11,503 nucleotides of DNA from Armatimonadota bacterium (GTDB lineage: Bacteria > Armatimonadota > JAAZEB01), in assembly GCA_012841485.1 (NCBI GenBank), contig DUUU01000117.1:1-11503 (forward strand), given 5' to 3'. The translations under genes and the position numbers were made by a program. The notes below the pieces were generated by a model. That model saw only the letters and a list, made by a program, of their open reading frames with translations, was not told the DNA's origin and searched no databases. Of the stretch, positions 1-5,920 are shown piece after piece (the stretch's first letter is position 1; every line of letters starts with the position of its first letter).

Positions 1-22
1 CGGCACCAACGCGATGGTGCCG
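1..22. repeat. Perfect 7-bp inverted repeat at the window edge
   Basis: CGGCACC (1-7) and GGTGCCG (16-22) are exact reverse complements around an 8-base loop. The element lies downstream of the minus-strand promoter. It could be a leader attenuator, or a chance hairpin inside the N-terminal codons of the possible gene there. What follows on the minus strand is outside the window, so a U-tract cannot be checked. Confidence 0.5.
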
Positions 23-61
23 CCCGGGTCGCCTCCACGCAGCTTCGCGAGAGGGGCCATG
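1..61 (-). CDS. Possible 5' end of a minus-strand gene running out of the window
   Basis: Reading leftward from an ATG at 61-59, twenty codons stay open to the window edge (MAPLAKLRGGDPGGTIALVP). Third codon positions are mostly G or C, like the real genes here. An in-frame TAG lies two codons upstream, so the frame cannot extend further 5'. A strong minus-strand promoter at 243-272 points at it. Against it, only a poor Shine-Dalgarno (GGGCGG, 8 bases before the ATG) is present, and the first 22 bases of the window form a perfect hairpin that could instead be part of a leader. No family can be assigned from 20 residues. The call is an inference from promoter direction and codon composition. 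Confidence 0.25.
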
Positions 62-154
62 CGCTATCCGCCCGCGGCGGTCGCAGTACTCGCTACAGGT
101 GTTCGACGGGAAACGCGTCGTGGCATCGGACACGAGAGAAGGGTCGCTCAGGTG

Positions 155-227
155 CCGGCATATTGCCGGATGCAACGGGCAATATCCGGGCGGAGATCTC
201 CCCGCCCGCTGCCGCGCTGTTCAGCGC
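155..227 (-). other. Hairpin-rich leader of the leftward transcript
   Basis: Three strong inverted repeats sit just downstream of the minus-strand promoter. (1) GCGCTG/CAGCGC at 214-227, with a two-base centre. (2) CGGGCGG (187-193) with CCGCCCG (202-208), around an AGATCT-containing loop. (3) ATATTGCC (160-167) with GGCAATAT (178-185), extended by CCGG (155-158) with CCGG (186-189) across a one-base bulge. Stems 2 and 3 share bases 187-189, so they are partly mutually exclusive, as in switching leaders. I could not match it to a known riboswitch class by eye. A regulatory RNA is inferred only from the structure. Confidence 0.4.
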
Positions 228-242
228 TTCCTTACAAAAGTC

Positions 243-272
243 AGTATACCTTATCGCGGTTTACCTTGTCAA
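243..272 (-). promoter_or_regulatory. Near-consensus sigma70-type promoter, leftward
   Basis: On the minus strand, TTGACA (272-267) is a perfect -35 box. It is followed after 18 bp by TATACT (248-243), a 5-of-6 match to the -10 consensus. The expected start is near 236. It drives transcription toward the left edge, away from sbcD, through about 175 bases of leader before the possible start codon at 61. Box sequence and spacing are directly visible; activity is inferred. Confidence 0.75.
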
Positions 273-373
273 CATTCAGTCAGACCGCCGCGATGACCAT
301 CCTCTCCCCCGCCCCCGTGCCGGCGACACCGCGGATCAAGGTGACCGATACGATGGCGGCTTTCCTACCTTTC

Positions 374-432
374 GGCCTCATAGGCGTGGGCCTAAAGGCC
401 CGTGCTGCTTCCCAGCACAGGCCCTGCGGGCC
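374..432. repeat. Cluster of four short GC-rich hairpins between divergent promoters
   Basis: Successive inverted repeats: GCCT/AGGC (375-385, loop 3), GGGCCT/AGGCCC (388-401, centre AA), GTGCTG/CAGCAC (402-418, loop 5) and GGCCC/GGGCC (420-432, loop 3). They abut almost without gaps. No T-run follows on either strand, so they are not standard intrinsic terminators. They lie upstream of both promoters and may insulate the two units or bind a protein. The function is unknown. Confidence 0.5.
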
Positions 433-497
433 CCCCATCCCTGCCCTCGCCAGCCCCGGTTGCCCGCGCGTTGCCTCCGGCATCCCAGTCGAGGTGG

Positions 498-527
498 TTG
501 TCCGCAAACGGGCGGTCATGGTATAAT
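498..527 (+). promoter_or_regulatory. Promoter for the sbcDC genes
   Basis: TTGTCC (498-503, 4 of 6 to the -35 consensus) is followed after 18 bp by a perfect -10 box, TATAAT (522-527). The predicted start is near 534, giving a leader of about 38 bases before the sbcD ATG. The sbcD site GGAGG (563-567) lies 4 bases before the start codon. The 12 bases ending in that ATG, GGAGGAAGCATG, recur exactly at the DUF1893 gene (4176-4187). Confidence 0.7.
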
Positions 528-571
528 GCACACGGACGTTCCCCTTCTAGGGAAGGCCTCCTGGAGGAAGC

Positions 572-1729
572 ATGCGCATTGCGCACCTGAGCGACACCCA
601 CCTCGGCCATATGCGCTACGGCAAGGTTGTACCGGAGACGGGCATCAACCAGCGCGAGCAGGATGTCTACGACGCCTTCGAGCGGGTCGTGGATGGCATC
701 CTGGCCGATGAACCAGATATCGTGGTCCATACCGGCGACCTCTTCGACTCCCCGCGCCCGGCCAACCGCGCGGTTTACCACGCCGCGCGTCAGATCCGGC
801 GCATCATCGAGCGGGATATTCCGCTCGTGCTGATCTCAGGGAACCACTCGACGCCGCGGCTGCGCGCCACGGGAAGCCTCTTCGCCCTGCTCGGCGAGTT
901 CTTCGGCGGGGTCCACGCCGTCTACTCCGCCCAGTATGAGAAGGTGATCACCAAAGGGGTCGCCTTCCACGCCATGCCCCACTGTTTCTCGCAGGAAGAG
1001 CTAAAGGCGCAGGTCGCCCAGATCACCCCGGATCCCACGGCCAAGCACAACATCGCGCTCCTGCATGTCGGCATCCGGGGGTTCCGGGAGTTTCGCATGG
1101 CGGAGGCCAACGAGCAGATCCTGGGCGAGGACCAACTTCCGAAGGCGATGGATTGCGTGCTCCTCGGCCACTATCACAAGCACGTACCGCTCCAGCCCGG
1201 CGTGTGGTATGCCGGCTCTATCGAGCGCTTCAGCTTCGGCGAGGTTGGCCAGACCAAGGGCTATTGCCTCTTCGACCCGGAGGATCCGCAGCCCCAGTTC
1301 CGCGAGATCCCGGTGCGCCCCATGCTGGATCTGGATCCAATCGATGCCAAAGAGATGGATGCTGACGACCTCCTCGAGGCGATGGCCGGGCGGCTGCAAG
1401 CGCAATCGCTTTCAGGTGCCATCGTCCGGCTGGGGCTGCGCCATGTGTCGCCTGCTACCCGCGCCAATCTGGACCTGCGCCAGCTGCGCGACCTGGTCGC
1501 CGATGCACTCCACTTCGCGATCCGCTGGGAGCGCGAAGGCGATGGGCCGGAGGAGAAAGAGGTCTCAAGTGGCACGTTCCGTCCCCTGGAGGAAGAGTGG
1601 CGCTCTTTCATGGAGACGGCCGATGTGCATGGCCGCGATCGCAACGCGCTGACGCGCGCCGGTCTGGAGTATCTCACGAGCGTGATCGGGGAGGATGAGT
1701 CGGATGCGGTTGATCTCTTTGGATCTTGA
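572..1729 (+). CDS. sbcD: SbcD/Mre11-family DNA repair nuclease subunit
   Basis: Metallophosphoesterase subunit of the SbcCD (Mre11-Rad50) complex. In the family it acts with the SbcC ATPase as a Mn-dependent nuclease that opens DNA hairpins and trims blocked double-strand ends. All phosphodiesterase motifs are visible in its 385 residues: D8-T-H10, GDLFD (55-59), GNHS (90-93), LLHVG with H165, and GHYH (199-202). These supply the metal ligands and catalytic His. GNHS replaces the commoner GNHD, but the Asn and His ligands are kept. The C-terminal 130 residues would form the capping and SbcC-binding part. The start is set by GGAGG four bases upstream and by the family-typical MRIAHLSDTHLG opening. 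The 3' end overlaps sbcC, so the two are probably translationally coupled. Confidence 0.96.
   Translation: MRIAHLSDTHLGHMRYGKVVPETGINQREQDVYDAFERVVDGILADEPDIVVHTGDLFDSPRPANRAVYHAARQIRRIIERDIPLVLISGNHSTPRLRATGSLFALLGEFFGGVHAVYSAQYEKVITKGVAFHAMPHCFSQEELKAQVAQITPDPTAKHNIALLHVGIRGFREFRMAEANEQILGEDQLPKAMDCVLLGHYHKHVPLQPGVWYAGSIERFSFGEVGQTKGYCLFDPEDPQPQFREIPVRPMLDLDPIDAKEMDADDLLEAMAGRLQAQSLSGAIVRLGLRHVSPATRANLDLRQLRDLVADALHFAIRWEREGDGPEEKEVSSGTFRPLEEEWRSFMETADVHGRDRNALTRAGLEYLTSVIGEDESDAVDLFGS
1688..1694 (+). promoter_or_regulatory. Ribosome binding site that decides the sbcC start
   Basis: GGGGAGG ends immediately before an ATG at 1695, a spacing of zero, and lies 9 bases before a second in-frame ATG at 1704. 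The spacing favours 1704. Starting there also gives the family-typical N-terminus MRLISLDLENF. Confidence 0.65.
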
Positions 1730-4100
1730 GAACTTCCTCAAGTTCGAGCGCCTGGCTCTGGAGTTTCCCGATGGCCTCATGGGCGTCCTCGGACCCAACG
1801 GCGTGGGGAAATCATCCCTGGTCGAAGCGATCGCATGGGCGCTTTACGGCTCGCCCGTCAGCCGCACCCGAAATGAAGGGCTCCCCTTCCGACGCAACGT
1901 GCCCTGCCGGGTTGCCCTCACCCTCGAGATTGAGGGGGACGAGTATCGCGTGGTGCGAGAGCTGCGCGGCGCCAGCCTCACCGCTCACGCCGAGGTCTCG
2001 GTCAATGGAGTGCCTGCCGAGGTGGGCACCGAGCGAACCAACCGGCTCATCGCCTCCCGCCTGCGCATGGATCACCGCGCCTTCATGGTCTCGTTCTTTG
2101 CCCGGCAGAAAGAGTTGGATGCCCTCGTCGCGTGGGAACCGCGGGATCGGAAGCGCTACATCCTGCGCATGCTGGGCCTGGAGCGGGTGGATCGCGCCAT
2201 CGAGGCGCTGCGCCGCGATATCACCGACGCGGAGCGCGATCTGCGCGCGCGCGAAGCGGCGCTTCCCTCCCTAGAGGCGATCCAGGAAGCGCGAAAGGCC
2301 GCGCGGGAGCGCGTGGCGGTTCTCACCCGCCAGCGCGAGGAAGCCCAGGCTGCCCTCGACGCCACGGAGCGCGAGCTATCGGAGGCGCGCCAGCGCCTGG
2401 ATGAGATGGAGGCGCAGCAGAGACGATACACCGCGGCCGAACGCACCCGGGATCTGGCCCGTCAGGCGCTGGAGGCCGCCCGCCGGGAGGAGGCGATCTA
2501 TGCCGACCACGTGCGCGACCTGCAAGCCAAGCAGGAAGAACTGCGCCGTCTCGAGCCCTCGCTGCAACCTCTCCTGGAACTGCGCGCACGCCGCCAGGCG
2601 ATGGAGCTGGCCGCGGGCCTGCAACGCCGGCGGAACGCCCTGGTGCGCACCATCGCGCACTATGAGAGAACCGGCCAGGACCTCCTGGGACAGGCCGCCA
2701 CGCTCAGCAAGGATCTTTCGACGCGCGACGGCTTGCAGGTAGCCCACGACCAGGCCGAGGCACTCCTGGCGCAGGCGCGCGCGGAGCTCACCGATCTCCA
2801 GGGGCAGATCCGCACCAGCGAGGGGCGCTTGATGCAGATCAAGAGGGAGCAGCAGCAGCTCACCCGGGACCTGAAATCGGTGAAGGAGCTGGGGGCCGCG
2901 GGGAGATGCCCTACCTGCCAGCGCATCCTCAACGCCTCCTACACCGAAGTGGTCACCCATCTGGAGGGGGAGCTGAAGGCGCTGGGAGGCGAGCGAGACG
3001 AGTACGCGCGCTTCCTCGCGGAGGATAGCGCGCGCGCCACACAGCTGCAGCGCCAGGTGGCAGACGCCGAGGCGGAGCGACAGCGGCTCAACCTTGCTCT
3101 GCGCCGTGTGGCCCAGGCAGAGGCGCGTCTCTCCGAGGTGCAATCGGCTATCGCGCGCAACACGGCGGAGCTGGCCCGAGCGCAGGCGGAGCTCACTGAG
3201 ATGGGCGAGCAGGAGTACGACCCGGCGACGCATCAGCGCCTCCTGGCCCAGCTCGCCACGCTGGAGAAGATGGAGCACCGGGTGATCGGACTGCGCCAGG
3301 AGGTAGAGCGGCTGCCCATGGAAGAGCAGGCGCTTGCCCGCGCCCGGCAGGCGATCCCGGAGCGACAGGCCACGCTTGATCGCGCCGAGGAAGAGCTGCG
3401 CACCCTTGGCTTCAACCCCACGGCGTATGCCCAACACCGCCAGATCTGTCGCACGCTGGAAGCGCGCCGCGAAGCACGCTCGCAGGAGTTCCACCGTGCG
3501 GATCGCGAGCGCGAGCGCGCCCTGGCAGAGCAACAACAGGCGGACACTCGCCATGATGACTATGAGCGCCAGGTCGAGATCATCCGCGAGAGGCGCCTGG
3601 AGAAGGAGAACCGGGACGAGCTGCTGGCACTGATCTCCGCGTTCCGGGTGGATCTGATCGGCCGCATCCGTCCGGCGCTTGCCACCAAGGCATCGCGCCT
3701 CGTGCGAGACCTCACTGACGGCAAGTACGACCAGATCGAGCTGGATGAGGACTACAACCTCTGGATGCACGACGAGGGCGAGCGCCGAGAACTACGCTCT
3801 TTCAGCGGTGGCGAGAACGACCTCGTCCACCTATGCCTGCGCCTGGCCATCTCGCAGATGATCGCCGAGAGCGCCGGAGGTGCCGAGCACGGCTTCCTTG
3901 TCCTGGACGAAGTCCTCGGAAGCCAGGATGGCGAGCGCCGTGGCCTCATTCTCCAGGCACTCGCCGTGCTGAGCAGGCAGTTCCGCCAGATATTGATGAT
4001 TACCCACCTCGACGATGTGAAGGAGATGGTCGAGCACGCCATCGAACTGCGCGAGCTGCCCAATGGATCCAGCGAAGTGGTGGCGTCAGACGAGATCTGA
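1704..4100 (+). CDS. sbcC: SbcC/Rad50-family ATPase of the SbcCD nuclease
   Basis: SMC-like ABC ATPase that clamps DNA and gates SbcD. Numbering from 1704 (798 residues), the head halves and arms are all present: Walker A GPNGVGKS (30-37), Q-loop FFARQK with Q135, a long Glu/Arg/Ala-rich coiled coil from about 155 to 615 broken by the zinc hook CPTC (402-405), signature SFSGGEND (699-706), Walker B FLVLDE (731-736) and a switch His in ITH (H768). The hook is near the middle of the coil, as expected for two antiparallel arms joined by zinc. The start at 1704 overlaps the sbcD end by 26 bases; an alternative ATG at 1695 adds three residues but has no room for a ribosome binding site. It is somewhat shorter than E. 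coli SbcC (about 1050 residues), as in many non-proteobacterial homologues. Confidence 0.95.
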   Translation: MRLISLDLENFLKFERLALEFPDGLMGVLGPNGVGKSSLVEAIAWALYGSPVSRTRNEGLPFRRNVPCRVALTLEIEGDEYRVVRELRGASLTAHAEVSVNGVPAEVGTERTNRLIASRLRMDHRAFMVSFFARQKELDALVAWEPRDRKRYILRMLGLERVDRAIEALRRDITDAERDLRAREAALPSLEAIQEARKAARERVAVLTRQREEAQAALDATERELSEARQRLDEMEAQQRRYTAAERTRDLARQALEAARREEAIYADHVRDLQAKQEELRRLEPSLQPLLELRARRQAMELAAGLQRRRNALVRTIAHYERTGQDLLGQAATLSKDLSTRDGLQVAHDQAEALLAQARAELTDLQGQIRTSEGRLMQIKREQQQLTRDLKSVKELGAAGRCPTCQRILNASYTEVVTHLEGELKALGGERDEYARFLAEDSARATQLQRQVADAEAERQRLNLALRRVAQAEARLSEVQSAIARNTAELARAQAELTEMGEQEYDPATHQRLLAQLATLEKMEHRVIGLRQEVERLPMEEQALARARQAIPERQATLDRAEEELRTLGFNPTAYAQHRQICRTLEARREARSQEFHRADRERERALAEQQQADTRHDDYERQVEIIRERRLEKENRDELLALISAFRVDLIGRIRPALATKASRLVRDLTDGKYDQIELDEDYNLWMHDEGERRELRSFSGGENDLVHLCLRLAISQMIAESAGGAEHGFLVLDEVLGSQDGERRGLILQALAVLSRQFRQILMITHLDDVKEMVEHAIELRELPNGSSEVVASDEI

Positions 4101-4105
4101 GCTGG

Positions 4106-4126
4106 CGAGGAGGGCCCACATCCTCG
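4106..4126 (+). terminator. Hairpin just after sbcC, possible terminator
   Basis: CGAGGA (4106-4111) pairs with TCCTCG (4121-4126) around a 9-base loop, five bases after the sbcC stop. The following bases are only mildly T-rich, with no clear T-run, so an intrinsic terminator is uncertain. It could reduce read-through into the DUF1893 gene. Confidence 0.35.
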
Positions 4127-4184
4127 GTCGCGTTCGGTTCCCGGTGTTTAGTGAGTGGTCTTGGAACGGGCAGTAGGAGGAAGC

Positions 4185-4622
4185 ATGACGGATCTAGAGT
4201 TGGCTCGCGCGGAGCGGGAGCGGCTGGGACTGGCGCTCGCCATCGCCCGTGACGGCGAGGTGATCGCGACGGGGAGCCGCGGCGGCGTGGCGGATCTGCT
4301 GGAGATGCTCCGGCGCACCGATCTGGAGCTGGCAGGCGCGTCGCTCTCCGACCGCGTTGTTGGCCGGGCGGCGGCGATGCTCGCGCGGTGCGCCGGGATC
4401 GTCGCGGTCCAGGGCGGCATCATCAGCGAGCCAGCCATCGAGGCGCTCCGCGCTGCGAGCATCCCCTACTCCGCGGAGCGCCAGGTACCGCACATCCTGA
4501 ACCGCGCCGGCGATGGCATGTGCCCGATGGAGCGCCTCTGCCTGGAGCAGACCGATCCCCACGCCTGTCGCGAGGCAATCGAGGCGTTTGTCGCACGCCA
4601 GGCCGGGCGCGCCCGGTCTTAA
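4185..4622 (+). CDS. DUF1893-family protein with a predicted deaminase-like fold
   Basis: A 145-residue protein matching the DUF1893 family, whose structural representative is Thermotoga maritima TM1506 with a cytidine-deaminase-like fold. The biochemical role is not established. Visible family blocks: [15 protein letters not shown] (16-30), [16 protein letters not shown] (51-66), [11 protein letters not shown] (78-88), then [18 protein letters not shown] (101-118). The catalytic signature of true deaminases (H/C-x-E plus PCxxC) is absent; the Cys residues are C69, C113, C119 and C128. The start is fixed by AGGAGG (4175-4180) four bases before the ATG; a GTG at 4155 is open but lacks such a site. 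It follows sbcC after 84 bases on the same strand, with a hairpin between, so co-transcription is possible but unproven. There is no signal peptide or membrane segment. Confidence 0.85.
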   Translation: MTDLELARAERERLGLALAIARDGEVIATGSRGGVADLLEMLRRTDLELAGASLSDRVVGRAAAMLARCAGIVAVQGGIISEPAIEALRAASIPYSAERQVPHILNRAGDGMCPMERLCLEQTDPHACREAIEAFVARQAGRARS

Positions 4623-4632
4623 GCAGGCCTCT

Positions 4633-4682
4633 GCGCTGCCTGGCCGTGGTTTGGCAGGCAGCGCTTCCGGGAAAAAGCCCGG
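4633..4682 (+). terminator. Two tandem hairpins between the DUF1893 and VIT-like genes
   Basis: GCGCTGCCTG (4633-4642) pairs perfectly over 10 bp with CAGGCAGCGC (4655-4664). A second stem, CCGGG (4667-4671) with CCCGG (4678-4682), has an AAAAAG loop and ends two bases before the next ATG. No T-run follows. The first may be a terminator or a processing signal. The second covers the place where a ribosome binding site for the VIT-like gene would be expected. Confidence 0.45.
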
Positions 4683-4684
4683 CA

Positions 4685-5251
4685 ATGGGGGCCAACGCGC
4701 ACGAGAACCACGGGGGGTGGGCAGACCACCTGCGTAGGCTGGGCGCGCACTACATGCGCGACCTCGTCTTTGGCGCGAACGACGGGATCATCACCACTTT
4801 CGCCGTGGCCGCCGGCGTTGCCGGCGCGCAGATGCCGAACCGGGTGGTGCTGATACTCGGCTTCGCCAACCTCCTGGCGGATGGCGTCTCAATGGGTGCC
4901 AGCAACTTCCTCAGCATCCGCTCGGAGCACGCCGCCAACCCGGGCGAGGAGAACGCCGACGGGCCCCTCGACCCCGCGAAGCACGGTTTTGCCACCTTCC
5001 TGGCCTTCGTCATCGCGGGCACCATCCCCCTCCTCGCCTACCTGGTGCCCCACCTCTTCCGCACGCCGCCCTTCACCGATGCCGTTCTCCTCACGCTCGT
5101 CGCTCTCTTCGGCGTCGGGGCAGCGCGCACGCTTGTCTACCCGCGCTGCTGGTGGCGAAGCGGCCTGGAGATGCTCGCCGTCGGGACTGTCGCGGCGGGG
5201 GCCGCCTACGGAGTGGGCCACCTCCTTGCCGGTCTGGTCGATGGCATATAA
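4685..5251 (+). CDS. Compact VIT1/CCC1-family membrane protein (putative Fe/Mn transporter)
   Basis: The family moves Fe2+ or Mn2+ across membranes, usually out of the cytosol. The 188-residue protein has the hallmark first segment [19 protein letters not shown] (29-47), with the conserved Asp at D33. It is followed by a second segment ending [15 protein letters not shown] (67-81), then hydrophobic helices at about 104-122, 132-150 and 161-185, giving five predicted segments. The cytoplasmic metal-binding domain, usually a long Glu/Met-rich helical insert between segments 2 and 3, is reduced here to about 20 residues (82-101). The start is uncertain: no clear Shine-Dalgarno precedes ATG 4685, a hairpin overlaps that spot, and in-frame GTG 4646 or ATG 4754 are alternatives. 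ATG 4754 would start just before the first hallmark. Confidence 0.8.
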   Translation: MGANAHENHGGWADHLRRLGAHYMRDLVFGANDGIITTFAVAAGVAGAQMPNRVVLILGFANLLADGVSMGASNFLSIRSEHAANPGEENADGPLDPAKHGFATFLAFVIAGTIPLLAYLVPHLFRTPPFTDAVLLTLVALFGVGAARTLVYPRCWWRSGLEMLAVGTVAAGAAYGVGHLLAGLVDGI

Positions 5252-5274
5252 CCCTCTCGGCGGCCCGCTGAGGG
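5252..5274. terminator. Hairpin between the convergent VIT-like and transducer-like genes
   Basis: CCCTC (5252-5256) pairs with GAGGG (5270-5274), and inside it CGG (5258-5260) pairs with CCG (5265-5267). It starts directly after the VIT-like stop, in a 30-base gap between convergent genes. Position supports a terminator; there is no T-run. Confidence 0.45.
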
Positions 5275-5275
5275 C

Positions 5276-5295
5276 TCCCGGCTACTCCGCCGGGA
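5276..5295 (-). terminator. Hairpin overlapping the 3' end of the transducer-like gene
   Basis: TCCCGGC (5276-5282) and GCCGGGA (5289-5295) form a perfect 7-bp stem with a 6-base loop. The gene's stop codon (5284-5282, minus strand) lies at the loop-stem junction. It may end or stabilise either convergent transcript. Confidence 0.4.
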
Positions 5296-5671
5296 AAGCC
5301 ATCGTCGTGAAGAGAGTGGCGTTGGGCTGCGTCACATCGAGCCGGGAGTGCTGGACGACGATGTTGCGGTCGCTCGTCACGCGCAACGAGTAGCAGGTGT
5401 CCCGGGGGATCTCCTCGCCTGAAGGCGTCTTCAGCTTATCCAGACGCAGGTGCAGCGAGCGCTGTGCGCCGACGGTGAACGGGATGCCGAGAATCGGGTC
5501 GCGATCCTCGAAGTAGACATCCAGCGTGCACTGCGCGGGCTCGTCGCCATCATTCAAGATACAGACCGACTCGTGGGTGACATATCCGGAGGGGCCAATC
5601 GCGTCCGCCGGTGTCGTGGCAATGTAGCCATCGGGAATGATCCAGAGCTTGTGGCCGTGTCCTTTGGCCAT
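5282..5671 (-). CDS. Sensory rhodopsin transducer (ASRT)-family protein
   Basis: A 129-residue protein whose whole length matches the Anabaena sensory rhodopsin transducer family (Pfam sensory rhodopsin transducer; Thermotoga TM1070 is another member), a small soluble beta-sandwich. Diagnostic blocks: IPDGYI (12-17), THESVCILNDGDE (32-44), YFEDRDPI (53-60), an Arg/His strand RSLHLRLDKL (71-80), and IVVQHSRLDVTQPNA (104-118), which closely resembles the same region of Anabaena ASRT as I recall it. Most homologues occur without rhodopsins, and comparative genomics has proposed small-molecule (sugar-like) binding. No rhodopsin is in this window. The minus-strand site AAGGAAGG (5686-5679) lies 7 bases before the ATG. 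It is a single-gene unit convergent with the VIT-like gene and divergent from dedA. The precise role is unknown. Confidence 0.88.
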   Translation of the reverse strand: MAKGHGHKLWIIPDGYIATTPADAIGPSGYVTHESVCILNDGDEPAQCTLDVYFEDRDPILGIPFTVGAQRSLHLRLDKLKTPSGEEIPRDTCYSLRVTSDRNIVVQHSRLDVTQPNATLFTTMAFPAE

Positions 5672-5842
5672 AGGAGCACCTTCCTTGTTCGCAATCGATG
5701 AGGCTGCCGGCTCCGCTGTTCATCCGGCAGTTAGGTGAGGGTTCGCTCTGGATGGCGTGATTCCTGGCGGAGGCGATGATCGCCTCACTCCCGGGGAAGG
5801 AGATGGCCCCGTTCGCGCGGAATCTTGTGCTAATAGATATTT

Positions 5843-5882
5843 CTCCCGCGGCTGATACCACGTTGGCCACGGGAGTTCTTTT
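5843..5882 (+). terminator. Rho-independent-type terminator upstream of dedA (possible attenuator)
   Basis: CTCCCGCGG (5843-5851) pairs with CCACGGGAG (5867-5875), 8 of 9 pairs, around a 15-base loop. It is followed at once by TTCTTTT (5876-5882). This is the only hairpin in the window with a proper T-tract, and it reads rightward. No plus-strand gene ends nearby: the closest, the VIT-like gene, stops 590 bases upstream. It therefore either ends an unseen short RNA or acts as an attenuator in the dedA leader, whose start codon is 46 bases on. Confidence 0.6.
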
Positions 5883-5913
5883 GTGTACCGCCCGCGGCAC
5901 CGCTACGGGCGAT

Positions 5914-5920
5914 GGGAGGG
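5914..5920 (+). promoter_or_regulatory. Ribosome binding site supporting a TTG start for dedA
   Basis: GGGAGGG lies 7 bases before TTG 5928. An alternative GTG at 5883 directly abuts the T-tract of the upstream terminator and has no ribosome binding site. Confidence 0.65.

Larger units (their letters stand above)
62..571. other. 510-bp divergent promoter region without a convincing gene
   Basis: No protein-like reading frame was found on either strand. The open frames here give low-complexity Pro/Arg/Ala/Ser translations with no recognisable motif. What it does hold: a leftward promoter at 243-272 with a hairpin-rich leader (155-227), a cluster of short GC hairpins at 374-432, and a rightward promoter at 498-527 followed by a short leader and the sbcD ribosome binding site (GGAGG, 563-567). 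The stretch around 228-285 is clearly more AT-rich than its surroundings, as expected for a promoter core. Confidence 0.7.

Noticed and set aside
1..236. T-box leader on the minus strand at the left edge
   Set aside because: A GGCACC near GCG and an AGTA string look suggestive. However, the U of UGGN is absent (CGGC) and no specifier stem with the usual bulges could be drawn. Without the downstream gene it is not supportable.
557..567. CCTCC/GGAGG palindrome at the sbcD ribosome binding site
   Set aside because: The two arms are separated by one base, too short for a hairpin loop, so it does not sequester the site as drawn.
14..711. Several open frames of 60-180 residues upstream of sbcD on both strands
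   Set aside because: Translations are Pro/Arg/Ser/Ala-rich with no motif. They overlap the promoters and hairpins, and some run into sbcD in another frame. Typical chance frames in GC-rich DNA.
2376..3770. 464-residue minus-strand open frame inside sbcC
   Set aside because: It mirrors the codon bias of the sbcC coiled coil on the opposite strand (Leu/Arg/Ala-rich) and has no motif. sbcC is certain in this region.
572..4622. An anti-phage defence island built on the SbcCD pair
   Set aside because: SbcCD is a common housekeeping repair complex. No defence-type partner (nuclease, helicase, toxin, cyclase, reverse transcriptase) or mobile-element gene is seen nearby.
5843..5882. T-box riboswitch before dedA
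   Set aside because: The loop contains TGATACCACG, close to the T-box TGGNACCGCG. But the UGGN needed to pair with the tRNA NCCA end is changed to UGAU, no stem I features were found upstream, and dedA is not a typical T-box target.
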